Assembly: GCF_020819595.1 (NCBI RefSeq) | Contig: NZ_JAJHNP010000034.1 | Location: 1 to 62,130, forward strand | DNA length: 62,130 bases | Source: Streptomyces barringtoniae | GTDB taxonomy: Bacteria > Actinomycetota > Actinomycetes > Streptomycetales > Streptomycetaceae | Direction: 5' to 3' | In this document: piece by piece, positions 9,377-18,530 of the stretch | Layout of the letters: each line of letters opens with the position of its first letter | How positions within the stretch are numbered: the first letter of the stretch is position 1 | The notes under the pieces: model-generated | Seen by the model: the letters and a program-made list of their open reading frames with translations, nothing else | Told to the model about the DNA's origin: nothing | The model's database searches: none | Position numbers and translations under genes: made by a program

Positions 9377-10417
9377 ATGTTGTCTGCCGCGCGGACCCCA
9401 GCAGCGAGCCGCCGAAGCCGCGGCGGGACACCACGGCCGGTCCTCGCGGCGGGCGTTGCCGCGCTGATGGTCCTCTGTGCGCCCACCGCCTCCGTGCACA
9501 CGGTGGCCGCGGACCTGCCGCCCGCGGCCGCCCGCGCGGACAGCCGCGTCTACGTCACCAACCAGCAGGACGACACCCTCTCGGTGATCGACGGCCACAC
9601 CCACAAGGTGGTCGCGACCGTGCCGGCCGGCAGGGCGCCCGAGGGCGTGGCGGTCGCCAAGGACGGCAGACGACTGTACGTCGCAGACAGCGGCTCGGCC
9701 CGAGTCTCGGTCCTCGACACCCGCACCTACAAGACCGTCGCCACGGTGCCCGTCGGCAAGAGCCCCACCGGAGTCGCCCTGAGCCCGGACGGCGGGTCCC
9801 TCTACGTCACCAACGGCACCTCGAACACCGTCTCCGTGATCGACACCCATACCCAGCGGGCCCCAGCCACCATCCCCGTCGGCAGGTCCCCGGTGAACGT
9901 GGCCCTCAGCCGCGACGGCACCCAGGCGTACGTCGCGAACGCCGGATCGGGCACCCTGTCGGTCATCGACACCGGCACCCACAAGGTCACCCGGCAGCTC
10001 CCAGCGGGTCGCTCCCCGGTGGCCGTCGCCGTCACCAAGGACGGCAAGGCGGCCTACGTCGCCGACGAGGTCGGGACGCACGTCCTCGCCATCGCCACCG
10101 ACAGCGGCAAGGCGACCACCGTCAACGTCGGCACAGGCCCCTTCGACGTCGCCATCAGCCCGGACGGCCGCTACGCCTACTCCGCGAACCTCGGTCCCGG
10201 CAACGTCTCCGTGATCGACACCGGCAGCACACACGTCTCGGCGACCATCACCCTCGGCCCGCCCGGCACCGACCCGTTCAACCTGGCGGTCACCCACAAC
10301 GCGATCTACGTCACCAACCAGGGAGCGGGCACCCTCGCCGTCGTCGATTCCGCATCCCACAAGGTCGTCGCGACGGTCACCGTGGGCGCCCAGCCGTACG
10401 GGGTGGCGGTGAGCTGA
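9377..10417 (+). CDS. Secreted YVTN-type beta-propeller protein
   Basis: The 346-residue protein has an N-terminal signal peptide (basic start, hydrophobic core near 22-38, AxA site) followed by about seven repeats of roughly 42 residues. Each repeat contains a form of LYVTNxxxxTVSVIDTxTxK and VPVGxxPxGVAxSPDG, the blades of a YVTN/PQQ-like propeller. There is no anchor, so it should be free outside the cell. It lies directly after the DyP peroxidase gene in the same direction. Its role is unknown; such propellers usually bind proteins or ligands. Confidence 0.88.
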   Translation: MLSAARTPAASRRSRGGTPRPVLAAGVAALMVLCAPTASVHTVAADLPPAAARADSRVYVTNQQDDTLSVIDGHTHKVVATVPAGRAPEGVAVAKDGRRLYVADSGSARVSVLDTRTYKTVATVPVGKSPTGVALSPDGGSLYVTNGTSNTVSVIDTHTQRAPATIPVGRSPVNVALSRDGTQAYVANAGSGTLSVIDTGTHKVTRQLPAGRSPVAVAVTKDGKAAYVADEVGTHVLAIATDSGKATTVNVGTGPFDVAISPDGRYAYSANLGPGNVSVIDTGSTHVSATITLGPPGTDPFNLAVTHNAIYVTNQGAGTLAVVDSASHKVVATVTVGAQPYGVAVS

Positions 10418-10732
10418 GGCAGCCGATCACGACGAACGGGTTCGCCCCAGGAAGTATCACACCGCTCACGGGGAGTCGCGTGCGGCAGTCGCGCCAGATC
10501 CCGGTCCGCGCTCCGCTGGAGGGCGGATCACGAGCCGTCTCCGCTGACTCCTCCAGGGCGAACAGTGCCTCGCGGCTCTCTCCGCTGCTTACCTAGGTCG
10601 ATCTTGCCCTGCTGGAGCACCTGACTTCGCGCGCCACGCTCCGTCAAGCCGGGTCTTCAAAGGTGAGCGGTGCAGAGGTGTCCTCGGGTTCACCGTCGTG
10701 CCGCCAGGATCTGCGGCCCGGCCGCCCGGCTT
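10418..10732. other. Non-coding interval with no recognised gene
   Basis: About 315 bases between the convergent propeller and sulfite oxidase genes. I could match no reading frame to a family on either strand, and I see no strong terminator stem. Confidence 0.4.
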
Positions 10733-11896
10733 TCAGCGGTCGCAGGTGACGTGGAGGCGGGCCCAGGCGTTGTTGGCGTAGCCCTTCGGGTTCCAGACCG
10801 TCGCTGGGGACTCGGGCTGTACGGCTGCGGCGGAGTCCCAGGCGCGAGCGAGGACTTCCGTCTCCCCCGCCGGGAGGGTGAGCGTGGCGCGCCAGTGCTG
10901 CCACGTCCACGGGTTGTCCGGTGCGTTCAGATCGGCGTGGACCCACGTGGTACCACCGTCGGCGGACACGTCCACGCGTGTCACCGTGCGGTCGTCGCCG
11001 GCGAAGGCCACGCCGACGACCTCGGTAGCTCCGGACGGCAGCTGGGCGCTCTTGCCAGGCCGCAGGATGGCGATGTGAATGACGACCGGCCCGAGCGTGA
11101 TGCCGTCGCCTGGTCCTGCCTTGTGGGGGTCTGCCTCGGGAGGCAGGAGGCTGTATTCCCACTGGAAGTAGTTGTCGGACGGCTCAGTCTGTGCGGTGAT
11201 GCGCTGGAGCCATTTGACGCTGCGGGCGCCGATGTAGCCCGGGACGACGGCGCGCAGCGGGGCACCGTGCGCGACGGGAAGAGCCTGATCGTTCATCGCC
11301 CAGGCAAGGAGCACCTCGTCGGAGGTGGCCTTCGCCGCCGGTATGGAGGCGCCGAAGGGCTGTGGTGGGTCGGCGTCCTGTGACACGTCGGCACCGGTGA
11401 AGGCGATGTGGGCCGCTTCTGCGTGCAGCCCTGCCTCTGCCAGTACATCCGCCAGGCTCACACCGGTCCACCATGCCGTGGAGATGGCTCCGGGGCCCCA
11501 GGGGACCTGGCCGGGTATGTCGCGGAACTCCATGAGGTCGGAGCGGCGGTTGCCCGCGCACTGCAAAGTGGCGAGCACTTTCCGTTCGGGGAAGCGACGG
11601 CGCAGTTCGTCCAGCGACAATTCCAGCGGGCGGTCGACCGTGCCGTCCACCCGTAGTCGCCAGCTCGCCCCGTCCACGCGAGGGATCGGGGCATGGTTGC
11701 GGCCATAGAAGGTGTCCAGAGGGGTGACCAGGTCCACGAGTGCGCCGGGAGGTGGTTCAGCGTTGTAGGGCTCGGTCTGGTGCACGATCATGTCGTCCCG
11801 TTTGCCCCATATGCCCATATCGCCACTATGCTCGAAGTTCTTCCAAGCGGCACCTTCGATCCCCCTCGGTTTCGGCGACCGCGACAGAATGCGCAT
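10733..11896 (-). CDS. Sulfite oxidase-family molybdenum enzyme
   Basis: The 387-residue protein has the molybdopterin-binding domain at about 50-260, with the molybdenum-ligand Cys113 in LQCAGNRR, and a C-terminal dimerisation domain from about 270 (RVDVSADGGTTWVHADL). No signal peptide is visible, so it is probably cytoplasmic. Characterised relatives oxidise sulfite to sulfate or reduce S-oxides. GGAGG lies eight bases before the chosen ATG. That leaves only 29 bases to the divergent DUF202 gene. The later Met codons at residues 27 and 36 have no comparable ribosome site. Confidence 0.9.
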   Translation of the reverse strand: MRILSRSPKPRGIEGAAWKNFEHSGDMGIWGKRDDMIVHQTEPYNAEPPPGALVDLVTPLDTFYGRNHAPIPRVDGASWRLRVDGTVDRPLELSLDELRRRFPERKVLATLQCAGNRRSDLMEFRDIPGQVPWGPGAISTAWWTGVSLADVLAEAGLHAEAAHIAFTGADVSQDADPPQPFGASIPAAKATSDEVLLAWAMNDQALPVAHGAPLRAVVPGYIGARSVKWLQRITAQTEPSDNYFQWEYSLLPPEADPHKAGPGDGITLGPVVIHIAILRPGKSAQLPSGATEVVGVAFAGDDRTVTRVDVSADGGTTWVHADLNAPDNPWTWQHWRATLTLPAGETEVLARAWDSAAAVQPESPATVWNPKGYANNAWARLHVTCDR

Positions 11897-11925
11897 CGCC
11901 GCAGCCTCCAGTAGGAGAGCGAGTC

Positions 11926-12273
11926 ATGGGTAAGGAACGCCCCGGGGACGACACAGATCCATCCCACGCCCGAGATCATCTGGCGAACGAGCGCACCTAC
12001 CTCGCATGGCTGCGCACATCCGCAAACGTGATGGCGCTAGGGCTGGCCGTGGCCAAGTTCGTCGACGACAGCCGTACCCGTTCACTGGCCGCAGGCGCTC
12101 TACTGATGGCTGTCGGAGCGGCTGGGCTGGCTTACTCCGCAGTGCGCTACCGGAACACCGCAGCCGATATCAGGCACGAACGACTTCTCGCCGCCAGCCG
12201 AACCGGAGGACCACTGACTGCAGGCGCCGTACTGACCGTCGCACTCGCTGCCGCCCTATTGCTGCTCTGGTGA
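11926..12273 (+). CDS. DUF202 (YidH-like) membrane protein
   Basis: The 115-residue protein begins with a short acidic segment and the DUF202 signature LANERTYLAWLRTSANVMAL at about 19-38. Two more hydrophobic helices follow, near 50-68 and 95-113, giving three membrane spans. AGGAG lies nine bases upstream of the ATG. The biochemical role of DUF202 is not established. It is transcribed divergently from the sulfite oxidase gene across a 29-base gap. An ISL3 transposase relic follows it. Confidence 0.88.
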   Translation: MGKERPGDDTDPSHARDHLANERTYLAWLRTSANVMALGLAVAKFVDDSRTRSLAAGALLMAVGAAGLAYSAVRYRNTAADIRHERLLAASRTGGPLTAGAVLTVALAAALLLLW

Positions 12274-12287
12274 CGTCAGTGCGGCCA

Positions 12288-13073
12288 GGCCGTTGACGCC
12301 GGCTGTCGGCGTTGCGGAATCCGAACGCGTTGCGAGCGACGAGCTTGATCACACGATTGATGCCCTCGCTCTGGGCGTTGCTGTGACCCGCGTCAATGAA
12401 CGCGGCGCTCTCGGGCCACCAGCGGTCGACGATGGCGGCGAGGGTGCGGACTTCGAGGTTGTCGGAGTCCGACGAGCCAGGTCAGGAACTTCCTGCGGGT
12501 GTGGCCGACTTGCGGCTGTCGGTGCCGGTACGGGCCAGAGCGAGGAGGGTGCGCAGGTTCTCCGTGGCGATCCATGCGCTCAGGAGCATCTACCCGATCC
12601 TCCCTCTCGTCGAACAAGGGGTTCCACATCCATGCCAACTGCTCGTTGGTGCGGTCCTTACGGTTGCATAGCAGGCGTCGTCTGGCCTTCCACTCCGGAT
12701 CGGTGGCCCGTCCGCGCCGCCCGCGGACCTGGGCAGTGGTGCGGCGCCGCACCAGGCAGAGCTTATTGTTGGCGAGCTGGACGACATGGAAGTGGTCGAC
12801 GACCACGAGGGCGTCCGGGAGAGCGGTGCGCACGACGGCCCCAGTAGGTGACTGACATGTCGTGGCGACGTAGCGAATGTGCTGCCTCCAGGACAGACCG
12901 GGCAGCGCACCGGCCAAACTCGCTCCGCCGACCGCGCGGGCTACTGCCCCGTCTGACCTGCGATCGCAGCTGCGGTCGACCCGTCGCGAACCATCGTGAA
13001 CCCGTTCGGCGTACACCGCGCGAAAACCTGATTGGTCGTGCAGTCGTTCGCCATTCGCCGACAGATGACCCAT
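12288..13073 (-). pseudogene. ISL3-family transposase relic with frameshifts
   Basis: Read on the minus strand, the pieces ALPDALVVVDHFHVVQLANN, RRRTTAQVRGRRGR, DPEWKARRRLL, and in other frames EVRTLAAIVDRWWPE and VIKLVARNAFGFRNAD, rebuild the DDE and C-terminal regions of an ISL3/IS204-type transposase. At least two frameshifts separate them, and the N-terminal zinc-finger part is not recognisable. No terminal inverted repeats could be assigned. It is an old, inactive insertion. Confidence 0.8.
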
Positions 13074-13348
13074 CCGAGTGAAGGCCTCCGGCCAAGGTGA
13101 GTATGTCTAAATTGTCAGTTAGATTCCCTTATGGCTCGAGGCGGTCCGGGTGACCAGCGTCAGGCGTCATCAAGGTGACCTCGGCACCACGATGACAAGC
13201 ACTGCCCTCGCTAGCAGCCATTGCCGAACACGGCGACCAGGCCTGCCGCGAAACCTCTCACGCCACGCGGCGCCGTCCTCACGACTCAAGCGCCACGGCA
13301 GCTTGCAGTGCGGGTCATCCGCCAGCGACGTGACCACAAGGAGTGAAC

Positions 13349-14890
13349 ATGGGTATAAGAGCTACCTTCACCCACACGTTCATAGTGATGGTCGTATACG
13401 CGTCAATCACCGCCTGCGTGACGCCCGGGACGCTGGAATCCGCGTCCTCCCCCCTGGATCCGGTGCAGGGCCTCATAGTTGGGTCAAACGCCAGCCCCTC
13501 AGCGCATGGCACGCCGATACAGGCTCCGGCGCTGCCCGGGGCGCAGCAGATCTCGGGGAACGACCGGGTGTACACCGCCGACCAGGCCTCCAACACGGTG
13601 AGTGTGATCAATCCGGCGACGAATACGGTGCTGGGCACGATCGCCCTGGGCAAGCCGCGATTGAGCCCCAGCGCGGACGTGCTGGGTGCCATGTACGACG
13701 GGCAGATCGACGTGCACGGCCTGGGCTTCTCCCGGGACGGAAAGTGGCTCAACGTGATCGACGTGACCACCAACGCCGTCCACGTCATCGACACCGGGAC
13801 CAACAAGGTGGTGCGCACCGTGTACGTCGGCCGGTCGCCGCACGAGGGGTTCTTCTCTCCCGACGGCACCCGGCTGTGGGTGGCGGTGCGCGGCCAGAAC
13901 TACATCTCGGTGATCGACTGGCGGGCGGGCAAGGAGGTCGAGCGGATTCCCACCGAGGACGGGCCGTCGAAGGTGGTTTTCAGCCCCGACGGCAAATTTG
14001 CCTACGTCAACCACCTGCGCGCCTTGGTGCTGGACGTGATCGATGTGGCCTCCCACCGGATCATCCGGCGCGTGCCGATCCCCGCGGAGGCGGGCGGGTC
14101 TTCCGACGAGGCCATCTCACCCGACGGCCGGGACATCTGGCTCGGCATGCCCACCAACGGCCGGACCACCGCCGTGCTCAATGCGGCCACCTACCGCGTG
14201 GAGGCGGTGCTGCGCACCGGGCCGCGCACCAACCACCCCAACTTCGTCACGGTTGGCGGCGTCGACTATGCCTACCAGACCGTGGGCGGGCTGAACGAGA
14301 CCTTGGTCTACCGCCGATCGCGCAACGGGGCGCCGCCCACGCTGGTGAAGACCATCCACAACAACGGCCACGGTCCCCACGGCATCTGGCCGAGCCCCGA
14401 CAACACCAGGATCTACGTCGCCCTGCAGAACTCCGACGCGGTCGATGTCATCGACACACACACGAACTCGGTGATCAAGACCCTTCACATCGGCCAGTCG
14501 CCCATGGCACTGGTGTACGTGGCGCGCAGTACGCCAGCAACCAGCACACACAACCTGGGCCGACAAGGACTGGGCATGCGCACGCAGATCCTCGCCTTGC
14601 GCGTCTCGGGTAGCTCCGGCCAGGGCACGGCCCTGATCCGGGAACTCCCAGGCATCAACGAAGTCACCATCGGGGCCACCCGGTTGCCACCCAACCGGCA
14701 GTTCACCGCCTACGCCAGCGACGGCACCCGCACGACCGCGCTGATGTCCATGATGAGCAACCAGTTCGGCAACATCGACGAAGCCCTGTCCTATTCGTAC
14801 TTCTTCGCCAACCACTACACCTCCGTCGTCCTCAAGCCTGGAGCTCCGTCCGGCGAGCAGGAGTCAGGCGCGGCAATGCCCCAGGCATGA
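13349..14890 (+). CDS. YVTN beta-propeller lipoprotein with extra C-terminal domain
   Basis: The 513-residue protein starts at an ATG with AAGGAG five bases upstream. It has a signal peptide ending in the lipobox-like ITAC, so it is probably lipid-anchored outside. Residues 70-395 hold propeller blades with motifs such as TVSVINPATNTVLGTI, NAVHVIDTGTNKVVRTVYVG and DVIDTHTNSVIKTLHIGQSP. The last 110 residues do not follow the repeat and contain a Met-rich MSMMSNQF stretch; this domain is unassigned. It resembles the smaller secreted propeller at 9377-10417 in its repeats, but not in anchoring or C-terminus. Confidence 0.85.
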   Translation: MGIRATFTHTFIVMVVYASITACVTPGTLESASSPLDPVQGLIVGSNASPSAHGTPIQAPALPGAQQISGNDRVYTADQASNTVSVINPATNTVLGTIALGKPRLSPSADVLGAMYDGQIDVHGLGFSRDGKWLNVIDVTTNAVHVIDTGTNKVVRTVYVGRSPHEGFFSPDGTRLWVAVRGQNYISVIDWRAGKEVERIPTEDGPSKVVFSPDGKFAYVNHLRALVLDVIDVASHRIIRRVPIPAEAGGSSDEAISPDGRDIWLGMPTNGRTTAVLNAATYRVEAVLRTGPRTNHPNFVTVGGVDYAYQTVGGLNETLVYRRSRNGAPPTLVKTIHNNGHGPHGIWPSPDNTRIYVALQNSDAVDVIDTHTNSVIKTLHIGQSPMALVYVARSTPATSTHNLGRQGLGMRTQILALRVSGSSGQGTALIRELPGINEVTIGATRLPPNRQFTAYASDGTRTTALMSMMSNQFGNIDEALSYSYFFANHYTSVVLKPGAPSGEQESGAAMPQA

Positions 14891-14925
14891 CGGACCAAGA
14901 GGGCAGGGCGGCGTAGCCGGTGTGG

Positions 14926-15165
14926 TCAGCGCGTGTCGGTGACGGGGCCATCGGTCAGCATAGTGATCGGGAATTCGGTGTCCTGAGCTGCCCCGGCCGA
15001 GGAGAGGCGACGTACGCGCCGCCATCAGCCAGCGCCTCGGCTCTCTGCCGGGTCCGGTCCCACACCAGCACATCGAACCCGGCATGCGACAGATTCTGCG
15101 CGATGGGGCACGCATGGCAGCGGCGTCCACGACAGCGACCGTCGTCTGCCCATTCCCCTCCCGCC
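14926..15165 (-). pseudogene. Hydroxyisobutyrate dehydrogenase-family gene, broken copy
   Basis: Three consecutive minus-strand frames carry parts of one protein: TTVAVVDAAAMRAP; then PIAQNLSHAGFDVLVWDRTR and QRAEALADGGAYVAS; then QDTEFPITMLTDGPVTDTR followed by TGA. These match the first 80 or so residues of the intact dehydrogenase at 5411-6328 (ITMLTDGPATE there). So the copy has two frameshifts, an early stop and no 3' half. It lies immediately downstream of the intact aldo/keto reductase, mirroring the other pair. Confidence 0.8.
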
Positions 15166-15171
15166 CAGCCG

Positions 15172-16146
15172 TCACACACCCTCCGGGGACGGGCCGGCGA
15201 CGGGGACGGCCGCGGCCATGATCGAGTCGATCTCCTTCAGGTCGGCCTCGTCCAACGACAGGTCTGCCGCCGCGAGGCTGTCCTCGACGTGGTGGGCGCG
15301 CCGCGTACCGACGATCGCCACGTCCACTCCCGGCTGAGCCAGCGTCCACGCGACGGCCAGTTGACTCACCGTCATGTCGCGGAATGCGGCGAACTCCTGG
15401 AGCTCGCGTACGACAGCGAGGTTGCGCCCATAGGTCTCGCCTCGGAAAACGTTGCTCTTCGCCCGCCAGTCGTCGGCAGGGAAGACGGTCTCCTTGGAGA
15501 GGATGCCCGATAGCAAGCCGTGCGCGAGGGGCCCGTAGACCAGGACACCGATGCCGTGCTGCCGGGTATAGGGCAGCTCGGTGTCCTCGATCTCGCGGCG
15601 GAAGAGGTGGTACGGCGGTTGCAGCGTCTCCACCGGAAGGGTGCGGGAGAACTCGGCCATCTGCTCGGCGGAGTAGTTGGACACGCCGACATGCCGGATC
15701 TTGCCCGCCTCGACCAGTTCCTTCAGTGCACCTGCGGTTTCGGCGAACGGCACCTTCGGGTCCGGCCAGTGGACCTGGTAGAGGTCGATGTGGTCGACGC
15801 CGAGCGCGGTCAGACTGGCGTCGACACCCTCGCGCAGCGCCCCGGGACTCGCATCCCGGGCGATGCCGGTAGCGGTCCTGCGCAGACCACCCTTGGTGGC
15901 GATCACCAACTCGTCGCGCCGACGCCGCAGTTCGCCCCGCAGCGCGGCACCGAGCAGCCTTTCCGAGGCACCGAATCCGTACGCCTGGGCGGTGTCGAAG
16001 AAGTTCACCCCGAGCTCGCGGGCCCGGTGGATGGCGGCCTTGGCATCGTCCTCGGCAAAGGCGCCCCAGTCGCCCCCCAGCTGCCAGGTGCCGAGGGCGA
16101 TACGGGAGACCTGCAGGCCGGTCGATCCCAGTGTGGTGCTCCGCAT
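15172..16146 (-). CDS. Aldo/keto reductase (intact)
   Basis: The 324-residue protein is a full TIM-barrel aldo/keto reductase. The catalytic tetrad is complete: Asp and Tyr in NFFDTAQAYGFG (near 49-60), Lys in VIATKGGL (near 84) and His in LYQVHWPDPK (near 125). The NADPH-binding end reads VAIVGTRRAHHVEDSL. The start is the ATG with GGAGG six bases upstream; the longer frame has no ribosome site. It lies downstream of an MFS gene on the same strand and upstream of the broken dehydrogenase, so a three-gene operon once existed. The substrate is unknown. Confidence 0.92.
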   Translation of the reverse strand: MRSTTLGSTGLQVSRIALGTWQLGGDWGAFAEDDAKAAIHRARELGVNFFDTAQAYGFGASERLLGAALRGELRRRRDELVIATKGGLRRTATGIARDASPGALREGVDASLTALGVDHIDLYQVHWPDPKVPFAETAGALKELVEAGKIRHVGVSNYSAEQMAEFSRTLPVETLQPPYHLFRREIEDTELPYTRQHGIGVLVYGPLAHGLLSGILSKETVFPADDWRAKSNVFRGETYGRNLAVVRELQEFAAFRDMTVSQLAVAWTLAQPGVDVAIVGTRRAHHVEDSLAAADLSLDEADLKEIDSIMAAAVPVAGPSPEGV

Positions 16147-16292
16147 GGTTGTCCTCCGTGCGTCATTGGTCGTTCGGTGTTTCTGATACTTCGGGGCAGG
16201 AGGCCCGTTCATCGGTCAGCCGGTTCTGGTGGCGATCACATGCCCGATGCCGAAGACAGCGGCCACGGCGCCGACGCCCACCGGGTGATCCC

Positions 16293-17594
16293 TCATGATC
16301 GCCGTCGCAACGTGCCTGGCGTCTCGGCAGCCGTGCCGGGACCGTGGCGGCTCGTCCGTACGGCGACGGCGGCGAGGAGTGTCAGCACGACGACGGTGAA
16401 CCACGTCGTCGCATCGGTCAGGCTCATGGACCGGCTGGCAACGCCCAGGCCGACGGGCAGCAGGGCCAGGCCGAGGTACGAGGCGAGGAACAGGCCGGCG
16501 AGGGCTTCGCCGCGCTGAGCCGGGGCGGCCATGGCGGCCACGTGTCCGACGGCGGACTTGAACAGCACACCGGCACCGGCTCCGGCGATGGTCCCCGCGA
16601 GCAGGAACACGGGCAGGCTCCCAAGGCGCATACCGACTGCGAGAACGGTCATGCCCACCGCCTGGGCGAGCAGCCCGAGGTACCAGCGCGTCCGGGTGCC
16701 GAGCCGGCCGGTACCCGTCTGGGCCGCCGCGGCGGCTCCGAAAACCGCGAATACGACCAGTCCGGCCAACGCACGGGACGGCTGGTGCAGGACCCCACCG
16801 AGGAAGCCTGGGACCACGGATGTGAAGAGCCCGAACACGGCCATGGACGTGAATCCGGCCGCGGCGGCGGCGAGATGTCCACGGTCGCCGTGGGCGGCCC
16901 GGACCCGTTGGGGCCGGTAGGCCGGCCTGACCGCGGGCCTGCGGACGGTCTCGGGGGTCAGGGCGATGGCAGCCACTCCGGTCAGCAGCAGTACGACGAA
17001 GACCGCGTACGGCAGTCGGAGCGGCTCGACGAGGTACTGGGCCAGCACTCCCGCGGTGATGGGTCCCAGCCCGAGGCCACCGATGTTGGCGACGGTCGAC
17101 ACGATCTCGAACCGCCGCGTCGAGGCGCCGGGCCGGTGGGCGCTGTGCAACTCCTGCAGATACGCGGTGGCGGTCGCCGTCAGCATGCCGACGCCGAGAC
17201 CGGTGACCAGCCGGGCGACGATCAGCACCGGCAGAGACGGCGTGGCCAGGAACAGCGCGGCGGCGAGCAGTTCCAGTGCCAGCGCAGACGCCATGACCTT
17301 CTTGCGGCCCAGCCAGTCCGAGATGTGCCCGGCGAGCAACAGGCTGGTCAGGACCCCGATGGCGTAGACCGCGAACACGACGGTGACCGTGAAGGTCGAG
17401 AACCCGTCTTGGGCCTGGTAGAGGGGATACAGCGGGGTGGGAACCGTGGAGAACGCCATCGCCGTCACGAACACCGCGGCGACCGTCCAGAACCCTGCGC
17501 CGTACCTGCGAGCGGCGTGTGTCTCCTCGTGCGCGCGGGCCTGTCGGGCGGAGACACGGTTCGCGTGCGGACCCATGGCCGATGTCACTGACAT
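16293..17594 (-). CDS. MFS transporter (12-TM)
   Basis: The 433-residue protein has about 12 membrane segments, MFS motif A as HISDWLGRKKVM after TM2, and motif C-like GLGLGPITAGVLAQY in TM5. After a hydrophilic N-terminus of about 30 residues the first helix reads GFWTVAAVFVTAMAFSTV. The ATG at 17594 has GGAG eight bases upstream. The aldo/keto reductase follows 146 bases downstream on the same strand, suggesting co-expression. Drug or metabolite efflux is the family expectation; the substrate is not visible. Confidence 0.88.
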   Translation of the reverse strand: MSVTSAMGPHANRVSARQARAHEETHAARRYGAGFWTVAAVFVTAMAFSTVPTPLYPLYQAQDGFSTFTVTVVFAVYAIGVLTSLLLAGHISDWLGRKKVMASALALELLAAALFLATPSLPVLIVARLVTGLGVGMLTATATAYLQELHSAHRPGASTRRFEIVSTVANIGGLGLGPITAGVLAQYLVEPLRLPYAVFVVLLLTGVAAIALTPETVRRPAVRPAYRPQRVRAAHGDRGHLAAAAAGFTSMAVFGLFTSVVPGFLGGVLHQPSRALAGLVVFAVFGAAAAAQTGTGRLGTRTRWYLGLLAQAVGMTVLAVGMRLGSLPVFLLAGTIAGAGAGVLFKSAVGHVAAMAAPAQRGEALAGLFLASYLGLALLPVGLGVASRSMSLTDATTWFTVVVLTLLAAVAVRTSRHGPGTAAETPGTLRRRS

Positions 17595-17753
17595 CAGAGC
17601 ACTCCGATCTTTGACGGTGGATTCCGTCGGCGGGGGAAGCAGGGGGAACGCTCGTTCACCGCCGTTCATGCCAACGCGCGGACGCAGCCGTTGTTTCCCA
17701 TTGGAGAGAGATAGTCCGAGATGACGGTTATCGACGTAGGAGATAGCCGGCTC

Positions 17754-17948
17754 TCAGGCGGCCGTCTGCGTCCCGCAACATGTCGTGCAGGCAAGGCGGC
17801 GCGTCACGACGACGAGACCGATCACGCGCTTGCCGGGAGCCGGGGTGATCGTCGCATGGTCGGCGCACACGGCCAGACCGCAAAGGGAACACATGCCGAT
17901 GGCGGCGCTGTCATCCCGCCCCGCTTGGGTGCACTCGTAGCACGTCAT
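17754..17948 (-). CDS. DUF2180 small Cys-rich zinc-ribbon-like protein
   Basis: The 64-residue protein starts MTCYEC and continues with CSLCGLAVCADHA and a C-terminal CTTCC. These paired cysteines and the His are as in DUF2180, and could bind one or two zinc ions. AGGAGG five bases before the ATG is an ideal ribosome site. The family is common in Streptomyces and is often near stress genes, but has no defined function. It follows nothing obvious in operon terms and stands upstream of the MFS gene on the same strand. Confidence 0.85.
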   Translation of the reverse strand: MTCYECTQAGRDDSAAIGMCSLCGLAVCADHATITPAPGKRVIGLVVVTRRLACTTCCGTQTAA

Positions 17949-18007
17949 TTCTGCCTCCTATGAGGGATTCAGGTGATTCCGGTGGTAGTGGGCTCGGGAA
18001 CGCCGGC

Positions 18008-18402
18008 TCATCGGCGTCGTTCCTTCACACCCGCTTCCAGGCGGCTGCCGAAGTCGGAGTCGGCACGGCCGCGCGGGTCCCGGACCGCGTCCGCCGAGCC
18101 GAGGCTGCCCGCCACCGTCGAGAAGCGGACGAACACCTCGGTCTGCTTGCCGATCTCCGAGAGGAACGCAGCCCGGGTGTACGTCGTCACGTCGGCGGTG
18201 ACGGTGAATGTGCCGTACGCACCGGCGCCGCGCGCGTGCACGATCCGCTCCGGGATGCGCTCACGGTTGAAGCGCGCCAGCTTCTCGAACAGTTGCTGAT
18301 CCTGGACGAGCAGCGGCCGGCCGTCTGGGAGTTCTGATTGTCCGCGACAGGCGCACCGGCCTCGGTGGTGAGAAGGGGACGCCCTCCGTCTTGTGTGGTC
18401 AC
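18008..18402 (-). pseudogene. Truncated catalase (KatA-type) pseudogene
   Basis: From GTG 18402 (GGAGG upstream) one frame gives LLTTEAGAPVADNQNSQTAG. After a frameshift, the next frame gives LLVQDQQLFEKLARFNRE and RIPERIVHARGAGAYGTFTV, then ADVTTYTRAAFLSEIGK and VFVRFSTVAGSLGSADAVRD. These are the first 85 or so residues of a clade-3 catalase, including the distal heme His in VHARG. The heme-pocket Tyr and the whole rest of the about 480-residue enzyme are missing. A Fur-family regulator of the kind that controls catalase lies 3.6 kb away. Confidence 0.8.
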
Positions 18403-18530
18403 CTTGTGCCTCCGCTGGCATGGATCGTTGAGGAAACCGGCATCGGACATGACTGCCCTCTGCCTTCCGCTTCGTTTGCGGTGTCGGTGTATCTGCCTGG
18501 TTCCGCGGCCGCCGGGCCCGTGCGAACGTG

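Noticed and set aside
8411..10360. 649-residue minus-strand open frame
   Set aside because: Antisense to the DyP and propeller genes; repetitive text mirrors the propeller repeats.
16216..16404. 62-residue minus-strand frame with a membrane-like end
   Set aside because: Overlaps the MFS gene 3' end and has no start signal; similarity not recognised.
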